Shown here one piece after another: positions 1 to 5,230 of a DNA stretch of 10,321 nt. Position 1 is the first letter of the stretch. Every line of letters begins with the position of its first letter. The notes beneath the pieces are model-generated. The model was not told the origin of the DNA. It saw nothing but the letters and a program-made list of their open reading frames with translations, and searched no databases. Position numbers and translations under genes: made by a program. The stretch lies in NCBI GenBank assembly GCA_037134755.1, contig JBAXLO010000169.1:1-10321 (forward strand), read 5' to 3'. Source of the stretch: JBAXLO01 sp037134755 (GTDB taxonomy: Bacteria > Bacteroidota > Bacteroidia > Bacteroidales > JACABE01).

Positions 1-10
1 TTTGTTGTTG

Positions 11-31
11 GTTTTAAAAAATAAGGGAATG
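11..31 (+). repeat. Leader direct repeat, copy 1 (21 bp)
   Basis: This 21-bp stretch starts GTTTTAAAAAATAAGGG and ends with the ATG start codon of the first gene. It is repeated without mismatch at 581-601. A weaker relative (GTTTTAAAAAAATG) lies at 954-967 before the gene at 973. It appears to be a duplicated 5' untranslated leader. Confidence 0.8.
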
Positions 32-532
32 ATGAGAAAATATATAATCTGTTTAATAATCTTTTTAATTTGCACTTTAAAAGTGATGTCTCAAAATGAA
101 AACAAAGGTATTCGTTATTACTTTTGTCAAAAAATAGATACAATATTAAAAATTGCTATAGATAGCAATATACTTAATTTGAAAAATTCTGACTCATTGT
201 CATACTTTATATTCTTCTATGACGGTGATACAACTATAGGAATTAATTTGGAAACTTATTCTAAAAAACATTCTATATATGATTCAATAGGAGATATAAT
301 ATATTGGATTGGATATATTGTGAAAAATACAAACAGATATATATTAATTAATAACCAAAAAATACCTATAGTCTTTTATTCAGATTTAGATTATGGTGTT
401 ATAAAGATGCTTGACGAAAAGGAAGGTGCACATTTACAATACTATTGGACAAGAGAGTTTGAGAAACGACTTAGAATTGTTGCAGATAAAAGAGGAGCCA
501 TGAATTTTAAAATTTATAAAGTCAGCTACTAA
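29..532 (+). CDS. Small exported protein of unknown function
   Basis: I do not recognise a family. The ATG at 29 (or the adjacent ATG at 32) is preferred over the in-frame TTG codons at 2-10. It places a basic MMRKY start directly before a hydrophobic core and a cleavage-like VMSQ-N site, and the bases up to this ATG are repeated exactly at 581-601, as expected for a leader. The product is about 167 residues. After the signal peptide it is rich in Ile, Tyr, Asn and Lys, with no membrane segment and no recognisable catalytic motif. A hydrophobic stretch, YFIFFYDGD, faintly resembles WYFIFFDG in the protein encoded at 973, but overall homology is not convincing. It is probably periplasmic or surface-exposed. 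The window begins with TTTG, which could be the end of a -7 box six bases before the leader; the rest lies outside the window. The coding call is firm, the function unknown. Confidence 0.75.
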   Translation: MMRKYIICLIIFLICTLKVMSQNENKGIRYYFCQKIDTILKIAIDSNILNLKNSDSLSYFIFFYDGDTTIGINLETYSKKHSIYDSIGDIIYWIGYIVKNTNRYILINNQKIPIVFYSDLDYGVIKMLDEKEGAHLQYYWTREFEKRLRIVADKRGAMNFKIYKVSY

Positions 533-539
533 ATATTTA

Positions 540-572
540 AAATAAAAAGCAAAGCAATAAAAAGGAATAAAA
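540..572 (+). repeat. Downstream direct repeat, copy 1 (33 bp)
   Basis: This purine-rich 33-bp segment starts AAATAAAAAGCAA and ends GGAATAAAA. It matches 2064-2096 at 31 of 33 positions. Both copies lie shortly downstream of a small exported-protein gene (stop codons at 532 and 2024), so the pair brackets the genes at 973 and 1509. Confidence 0.7.
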
Positions 573-580
573 ATTAAGGA

Positions 581-601
581 GTTTTAAAAAATAAGGGAAT
601 G
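581..601 (+). repeat. Leader direct repeat, copy 2 (21 bp)
   Basis: Exact copy of 11-31, including the terminal ATG. Here the ATG is not followed by a signal peptide but runs straight into a palindromic element, so this looks like an orphan leader left by duplication or by loss of a gene body. Confidence 0.8.
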
Positions 602-686
602 GGAAAGGCAGAGATTCCTCATTACATTACTAATGACAGAATATCGCAAAGTATATATAATGTGCTATTTGCGTTTTCTAATATAT

Positions 687-752
687 CCGCTAAGCGGTTT
701 GGAACCGCTAAGCGGGATAGCTACCACTTAGCGGTTCTAAACCGCTTAGTGG
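687..752. repeat. Large GC-rich stem-loop inside the palindromic element
   Basis: Arm 687-715 pairs with arm 724-752 (26 of 29 positions) around the 8-base loop GATAGCTA. Because each arm contains repeated copies of a near-palindromic unit, it can fold either as one long stem or as two small hairpins in a cruciform-like arrangement. Its GC content is clearly higher than that of the surrounding AT-rich DNA. Confidence 0.75.
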
Positions 753-829
753 TTATATTCTGTCATACTACTTGGTGGGCTGTAAGTCTTGGGGCTCGGA
801 ATGACATTTAACATTTGGTGGTTATAAAA

Positions 830-856
830 GAATTTGTCGGTTAAGCCGACAAATTC
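830..856. terminator. Perfect 11-bp hairpin, possible terminator
   Basis: GAATTTGTCGG (830-840) and its exact reverse complement (846-856) flank the 5-base loop TTAAG. The plus-strand 3' flank is TCTATACAATAAAA rather than a T run, so a classical intrinsic terminator is not assured. On the minus strand the hairpin is followed by TTTTATAACC, which is a little better. It may simply be part of the palindromic element. Confidence 0.45.
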
Positions 857-916
857 TCTATACAATAAAAAGAAGAACTGTCATCCCGAACAAAGTGAGG
901 GATCTGTTAAATTAAA

Positions 917-946
917 TTGAGATAGCAAGATTATGTTGTATCTTTG
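917..946 (+). promoter_or_regulatory. Bacteroidota-type promoter for the 973 gene pair
   Basis: The -7 box TATCTTTG at 939-946 fits TAnnTTTG, and a -33 TTG lies at 917-919 with a 19-base spacer, close to the published Bacteroides consensus. The start codon at 973 follows 26 bases after the box. A minimal ATG-TAA start-stop occurs in the leader at 965-970. Confidence 0.65.
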
Positions 947-972
947 TAAGGATGTTTTAAAAAAATGTAAAT

Positions 973-1494
973 ATGAAAAAGGCAATATTATTTTTAGTAG
1001 TTATAAGTTTGTTTTTATGTTCTGCTAATGTTAAAGAAAATAATAAATATGCAAAATATGAAAATAAAGAAGATACTATTTGTAGAGTCTCAAGAAGAGA
1101 AATTGAAAAAAGATGGTTTTTTGATACAGTTATTGTTTGTGCATGTCCAACTAAGGTTGAATTAGATTCATTAAACCTTGAGTCAGAATATTTGAAAAAA
1201 GAAAAAAATGAATTTAATAATGCTGTTGCATTTTTAAAAAGAACTAATTTGAGGAATTACTTAGTTTTTGATACTTCGGAAGTATATAATTTTATTGTAA
1301 ATCGAAATTGTTTTTACTATTCTAAAAGTAATTCTTATAAAATTTATAAAAAGCATTGGTATTTTATATTTTTTGATGGGAATAAAGATACTTACTCTAC
1401 AGTTTCAGATAGTCTAGAAGGCGATTATATGAAATATTTTGAACCTCCACCAGTAAAAGTTGAAACTAAAACATATTATATAAAGAGAAATTAA
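973..1494 (+). CDS. Small exported protein, tandem paralog A
   Basis: The product has 173 residues and no recognised family. MKKAILFLVVISLFLC forms a signal sequence. Cys16 aligns with Cys16 of the next gene's product, but the preceding residue is Leu, so a canonical lipobox is absent. Residues 33-67 contain the family core: EDT, then Cys37, S-x-REI, FxDTVI, C58-PT and ELDSL. A later block AVAFL at 84-88 and a hydrophobic WYFIFFDG at 129-136 also match the neighbour. The region after the core is rich in Lys, Glu and Asn, as in a small soluble envelope protein. The next gene begins 14 bases downstream with no terminator between, so the two are probably co-transcribed from the promoter at 917-946. 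It may be periplasmic or membrane-anchored; no enzyme motif is visible. Confidence 0.85.
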   Translation: MKKAILFLVVISLFLCSANVKENNKYAKYENKEDTICRVSRREIEKRWFFDTVIVCACPTKVELDSLNLESEYLKKEKNEFNNAVAFLKRTNLRNYLVFDTSEVYNFIVNRNCFYYSKSNSYKIYKKHWYFIFFDGNKDTYSTVSDSLEGDYMKYFEPPPVKVETKTYYIKRN

Positions 1495-1508
1495 ATAAAT
1501 TTAAGATT

Positions 1509-2024
1509 ATGAAAAGAACATTTCTATTATTAATATTAGTTCTCGTTTTTTCATGCTTTTTGAAAGGTAATGAAATTTATATAACTAAAAAGAGTTCTAA
1601 AGATAAAGATACTTTACGTTGTATTGTTTCGGAAAGAGAAATAAGAAATAAAATATTTCTGGATACAGTTATTATTTTTGTTTGCCCTACAGAAAAAGAA
1701 TTAGATTCATTACACAAAGCTAATGGTAATGAATGGTACGAAACTCTTGAACAAGATGCAGGAATGTATAATACGGATGCTTTAACATTTTTATTAAACA
1801 AACCTAGAACTAACAAATATCTAATTACTGACTCTGTAGATTTATTTATATTTGTTTATAAAAATGACCCCATGCCATATGGAGTTAAAAAAAGTTTTTT
1901 TGTAAATAAATATAACTCACCTTGGTTAATTATACTATTTAATGGTATAGATAAACCTGTTGTTACAGCACCTGTTAATATAGTAGAAACTTATAATAAT
2001 TATTTTAAAAAGAAGAAAAAATAA
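1509..2024 (+). CDS. Small lipoprotein-like protein, tandem paralog B
   Basis: The product has 171 residues and is homologous over its full length to the one before it. The N-terminus MKRTFLLLILVLVFSC ends in a V-F-S-C sequence that fits a lipobox with Cys16 as the acylated residue, so lipoprotein status is plausible. The core at 33-68 repeats KDT, Cys38, VS-x-REI, FLDTVI, C59-PT and ELDSL. Later matches are ALTFL at 91-95 and WLIILFNG at 139-146. DNA identity is locally high: GATACAGTTATT and GAATTAGATTCATTA occur in both genes. The C-terminus is a run of five lysines after YNNYF, where the first paralog has YMKYF followed by three prolines. Function is unknown. It is the second gene of a likely two-gene operon. 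Confidence 0.85.
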   Translation: MKRTFLLLILVLVFSCFLKGNEIYITKKSSKDKDTLRCIVSEREIRNKIFLDTVIIFVCPTEKELDSLHKANGNEWYETLEQDAGMYNTDALTFLLNKPRTNKYLITDSVDLFIFVYKNDPMPYGVKKSFFVNKYNSPWLIILFNGIDKPVVTAPVNIVETYNNYFKKKKK

Positions 2025-2063
2025 TCTATGTTTTCAATGATATTAATCTTCACCCTTAAGATA

Positions 2064-2096
2064 AAATAAAAAGCAAGGCAATTAAAAGGAATAAAA
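2064..2096 (+). repeat. Downstream direct repeat, copy 2 (33 bp)
   Basis: Matches 540-572 at 31 of 33 positions and sits 39 bases after the stop of paralog B. A GC-richer segment follows at once. Confidence 0.7.
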
Positions 2097-2165
2097 GACC
2101 TCCCCAACCTACCGGCAGGCAAGCACCTCCGTTCGGTGGCTCTAATATCATCGCTTACCTAGCAG
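2097..2165. repeat. GC-rich repeat-like patch in the spacer
   Basis: In the gene-free stretch 2025-2353, this segment is markedly richer in G and C than its surroundings. It contains the near-palindrome CCTACCGGCAGG (2108-2119) and a small bulged hairpin AGCACC/GGTGGCT around 2122-2141. No open frame crosses it convincingly. It looks like a remnant of an interspersed repeat, but no second copy is in the window. The rest of the spacer, 2166-2280, is plain AT-rich sequence. Confidence 0.4.
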
Positions 2166-2289
2166 TACACAAGTTAAGATTTAATAATTTCAAAACAATA
2201 ATTAACTGCTTACAACGACTCTAAAGCAATTCAAATGTTAAAAATATGATAAAATATAATAATAAATAACTTAGTGTCTATTTTTTTGT

Positions 2290-2297
2290 TACTTTTG
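2290..2297 (+). promoter_or_regulatory. -7 box upstream of the 839-residue T9SS protein
   Basis: TACTTTTG fits TAnnTTTG and lies 56 bases before the ATG at 2354. No good TTG is found at the usual -33 distance. The same octamer occurs upstream of the other T9SS cargo gene, at 5179. Confidence 0.5.
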
Positions 2298-2353
2298 AAG
2301 TAATATTTAGAATCAAATTAAACATTATTCAAAAAATTTAAAACATTGTAACA

Positions 2354-4873
2354 ATGAAAAATAAATACTTTCTTAAATTAATCTTTTTATCAATACTTTT
2401 AATTTCGTTAACTAACGTTAATGTAAAAGCACAATTTACCAGTGGTAATTTAGTAGTATTAAAAGTTGGTGATGGCACTACTGCATTAACAAGTAGCGGA
2501 AGTCCAATCTTTTTGCAACAATATACTCCAACCGGCTCGCTTGTCAACACCATTACATTTCCAACAACAGGCACTAATCCGGTTTGCATAAGTGGAACAG
2601 CTTCATCCGAAGGACAACTTACCAGAAGTCCTGATGGTAGTAATGTGTGTGTTACAGGATACAAAATAGCTCCTCCATATACATCAAGTCTGTCGGCCAC
2701 AACATCTGCTGTTATTAACAGAGTTGTAATGAAAGTAGATAATACAGGAACCATATCTACAGCAGCAACTACAGCTACTGAATTCTCAGCTAATAATATC
2801 CGCTCAGCAGTATCAGATGGAAACGGTAATTATTGGGCAGTAGGCGGCACAACCGGAGTATTTCATTTTGGAGCAACAGCATCAGATACTGCTCTTGTTT
2901 CTAATACATCAACCAATATAAGATTTGTAGCAATCTACAACTCTCAATTATACTATTCAACAGCAAAAGGAACTAACGGTGTTTATCAGGTAGGTACAGG
3001 AATGCCAACAACTACAGGGCAAACTTCAGTAAATGTAATACCTACTAAATCCACATCTTCACCATATGGTTTCATTATGAATGCTACTGCTGATATATGC
3101 TATATAGCAAGCGATTCACTTTCACTATCGACAGGGGGAATAGAAAAATGGGTATCTACATCAGGTGTATGGTCCAAAGTATATACTTTAGGAAAAGGAG
3201 GATCTTTTATTACAGGCTATAGAAGTTTAGCTGTTGACTGGAGTGGCACACACCCTACAATTTATGCAACTACTGCTGATGCTACTACTAACCGTATCGT
3301 AAAAATAATTGATACAGATTCTACAGTTATACCAACAGTTATAGCCACTGCCGCAACCAATACCATGTTTAAGGGTATAGCATTAGCTCCTGCTAATAAT
3401 GTAGTAGCTGTTGCCCCTACTGTAAAAACTTTATCAACTTCGGGTGTTACATCCAATTCAGCAATTTGTAATGGTAATTTAGTTTCAGATGGAAATTCAA
3501 CTGTCACAGCAATGGGGATTTGTTACGGTGCAACTTTAAATCCCGACATAGTAGGTACGCATACATCTGTTGCAGGTGTTGTTGGTAATTTCAATGCCAA
3601 CATATCTTCGCTAACAGCCGGCACAACATACCATTACAGAGCTTATGCCACTAATTCAATAGGTATTAGTTATGGTGCTGACTCTACTTTTACAACAGCA
3701 ACTTCAGCTGTTGCACCAGTAGTTACAACTGTAAATTATTCAAATCTTTCGCCTTTTACAGTAAGTATTAATTGTAATGTTTTAAATGATGGAGGAAACA
3801 CAATTACTGCCAGAGGAGTTTGTTATAGTACAGGCACAAGTCCTACTTTGTTAAATACGCATACTTCCGAAACAGGAACAACAGGAACATTTACAAGTAA
3901 TTTAACAGGTTTATCTCAAGGAACCACATATTATGTAAGATCTTATGCTACTAATGGTATCGGAACATCTTATGGTAACGAATTAAGTTTTACAACCACT
4001 TATTATATCCCAACTTATACTATCAGCCAGGTAAAACTAATAAATGCTCAAGGTGTTGCTGACTCTATAAATACTTATTGTAAATTAATTGGGGTAGTAC
4101 ATGGAATAAATTTCACTAATTCAGGTTTATCGTTTTATATGCTTGACGCAAATGCAGGTATTAATGTGTATAGTGCATCAGCACTTTATGGATATAATGT
4201 AACAGAAGGTGACAGAATAAGAGTGATAGGTAAAATCCAACAAACAAGAGGACTTATAGAAATGCTTCCTGATTCTATAGTAAAAGTATCTACTGGAAAC
4301 ACATTGAATACCCCTCTAGTTGTAACCACTTTAACCGATGCAAACGAATCCTATTTAATTAAAATGAATAGCCTTACGTATATATCAGGTTGGCCAACAA
4401 TTGCCGGACCTACAGCAACAGTATTAGCTAAAAATGGAGCCGACACTATAACTATAGAAATATTTTCGCAATGCCCGTTACAAGGAACAGCAGCACCTGT
4501 AAATCTTTTTAATATTATAGGTCTACAATCACAATATACTTCAGCAATTACACCTCCATTCTTGACAGGCTATTATATTTTACCAAGATCTGTATCCGAT
4601 CTCATATTATCAGTAAATGATATTCAAAATGAAGCATCAAACATTACTATTTACCCAAACCCTTCGAATGGGAAATTTAATGTAACTAATAATGATAAAA
4701 ACAATCTTGATGTAAGTATTTATACTTTACAAGGAAACTTGATTTATCATACAATTACTAATAAACTAACAACATCATTTGATATATCTAACTTTAGTAA
4801 AGGAGCTTACTTTATTAAACTTATTGATACAAAAACTAACAATACACACACAAGCAAACTGATTATTCAATAA
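2354..4873 (+). CDS. T9SS type A sorting domain protein with FN3-like repeats and OB-fold-like region
   Basis: An 839-residue secreted multidomain protein. Residues 1-26 are a signal peptide ending VKAQ. Residues 28-350 resemble a secreted beta-propeller-like family: GNLVVLKVGDG, then PIFLQQYTPTG, then SEGQLTRSPDG. Residues 355-449 and 455-549 are two FN3-like repeats with the common pattern GICYG/GVCYS, THTS, LTAGTTYHYRAYATN and YGADSTFTT. Residues 553-750 look like the OB-fold-type domain frequent in Bacteroidota surface proteins (LIGVVHG, FYMLDANAGINVY, GDRIRVIGKI). Residues 762-839 are a T9SS type A sorting domain (ITIYPNPSNGKF, then FSKGAYFIKL, ending KLIIQ). It should cross the outer membrane through T9SS and be surface-anchored or released. 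No catalytic residues are evident; adhesion or a structural role is possible but inferred. It appears monocistronic. Confidence 0.9.
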   Translation: MKNKYFLKLIFLSILLISLTNVNVKAQFTSGNLVVLKVGDGTTALTSSGSPIFLQQYTPTGSLVNTITFPTTGTNPVCISGTASSEGQLTRSPDGSNVCVTGYKIAPPYTSSLSATTSAVINRVVMKVDNTGTISTAATTATEFSANNIRSAVSDGNGNYWAVGGTTGVFHFGATASDTALVSNTSTNIRFVAIYNSQLYYSTAKGTNGVYQVGTGMPTTTGQTSVNVIPTKSTSSPYGFIMNATADICYIASDSLSLSTGGIEKWVSTSGVWSKVYTLGKGGSFITGYRSLAVDWSGTHPTIYATTADATTNRIVKIIDTDSTVIPTVIATAATNTMFKGIALAPANNVVAVAPTVKTLSTSGVTSNSAICNGNLVSDGNSTVTAMGICYGATLNPDIVGTHTSVAGVVGNFNANISSLTAGTTYHYRAYATNSIGISYGADSTFTTATSAVAPVVTTVNYSNLSPFTVSINCNVLNDGGNTITARGVCYSTGTSPTLLNTHTSETGTTGTFTSNLTGLSQGTTYYVRSYATNGIGTSYGNELSFTTTYYIPTYTISQVKLINAQGVADSINTYCKLIGVVHGINFTNSGLSFYMLDANAGINVYSASALYGYNVTEGDRIRVIGKIQQTRGLIEMLPDSIVKVSTGNTLNTPLVVTTLTDANESYLIKMNSLTYISGWPTIAGPTATVLAKNGADTITIEIFSQCPLQGTAAPVNLFNIIGLQSQYTSAITPPFLTGYYILPRSVSDLILSVNDIQNEASNITIYPNPSNGKFNVTNNDKNNLDVSIYTLQGNLIYHTITNKLTTSFDISNFSKGAYFIKLIDTKTNNTHTSKLIIQ

Positions 4874-4890
4874 TTTTTAAATTAAATAAT

Positions 4891-4931
4891 AAAAAGCCTT
4901 CTCAATTCAAGATTGTTGAGAAGGCTTTTTT
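4891..4931 (+). terminator. Strong intrinsic terminator after the 839-residue gene
   Basis: A perfect 15-bp stem (4891-4905 with 4916-4930, core AAGCCTTCTCAA) surrounds a 10-base loop and ends in six T residues. The 5' arm begins with five A residues, so it could also act on minus-strand transcripts. It lies 18 bases after the stop codon. Confidence 0.9.
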
Positions 4932-4966
4932 ATGTTAAAGAATCACACAGTTTTTTAATCTTAAAT

Positions 4967-5107
4967 GAGTCCACTATTATAAGTTATTAATGAATAAAAA
5001 CGTCGTCATAGCGAGGAGGAACGACGAAGCAATCTGTTGTTTATGTGTATGATGAGATTGATTCACTTCGTTCGCAATGACGTCATGTTACTTATAGTAG
5101 TGGACTC
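4967..5107. repeat. 141-bp inverted-repeat (MITE-like) element
   Basis: The terminal inverted repeats are 18 bp, starting GAGTCCACTATTATAAGT at 4967-4984 and matching the reverse complement of 5090-5107 with one mismatch. Inside lies a second, imperfect pair: GTCATAGCGA to CAATC at 5005-5034 and its inverted partner at 5056-5083. These resemble the widespread intergenic palindrome of the GTCATTGCGA...GAAGCAATC type. No coding capacity is present. It sits between the terminator at 4891 and the promoter at 5179 and accounts for most of the gene-free stretch 4874-5230. Confidence 0.75.
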
Positions 5108-5178
5108 AAAATTATATATATTCTTTCTTTTTAATGATAAATATTAAATTAAATCTTCGATGCTATGCAATTTAATAT

Positions 5179-5186
5179 TACTTTTG
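5179..5186 (+). promoter_or_regulatory. -7 box upstream of the Omp28-like T9SS gene
   Basis: TACTTTTG fits TAnnTTTG and lies 44 bases before the GTG start at 5231. The region about 20 bases further upstream has only a weak TTCG in place of TTG. Confidence 0.5.
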
Positions 5187-5230
5187 CATAATAAAAAAAG
5201 TTTAAATAACTATTAAATCAATTATCATAC

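Larger units (their letters stand above)
610..906. repeat. Nested palindromic interspersed element
   Basis: The ends are imperfect inverted repeats: 611-639 matches the reverse complement of 878-906 at 19 of 29 positions, with the conserved parts being the GATTCCTC-like end and the ATGACAG end. Inside is a perfect 12-bp inverted repeat, ATGACAGAATAT at 633-644 against 755-766. Within that lie two 29-bp arms at 687-715 and 724-752, complementary except for three positions. Each arm carries two copies of an 11-bp unit related to CCGCTAAGCGG, itself nearly palindromic. A smaller hairpin, CGCAAA/TTTGCG, sits at 645-673. The open frame across 599-811 translates this repeat structure and is not considered a gene. 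No transposase is encoded, so if mobile it is non-autonomous. The exact ends are inferred. Confidence 0.65.

Noticed and set aside
2..28. Upstream TTG start for the first gene
   Set aside because: It would add nine residues before the basic start of a signal peptide, and the ATG lies at the end of a duplicated leader, which argues that translation begins at 29 or 32.
687..752. Repeated CCGCTAAGCGG-like units as a possible CRISPR array
   Set aside because: The units are arranged as inverted arms with an 8-base loop and have no regular spacers; no cas genes are present. A stem-loop explains them.
599..811. 70-codon plus-strand open frame starting MGKAEIPHY
   Set aside because: It lies wholly in the nested palindromic element; its sequence is a translation of inverted repeats and it has no signal peptide or family resemblance. 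It begins at a duplicated leader ATG, which is reported as a finding instead.
965..970. ATG-TAA start-stop as a regulatory upstream open frame before 973
   Set aside because: A six-base coincidence in an A-rich leader is likely by chance, and no supporting structure or stall motif is visible.
973..2024. The small paralogs as a toxin-immunity or defence pair
   Set aside because: Both proteins are homologous to each other and have signal sequences; no nuclease, protease, pore-forming or immunity motif is visible, so there is no support for such a role.
2338..2754. 138-codon minus-strand open frame opposite the start of the 839-residue gene
   Set aside because: It overlaps a clear signal peptide and secreted domain on the plus strand; its composition (Val, Leu, Thr rich) is the mirror of a Thr/Ser/Asn-rich coding region.
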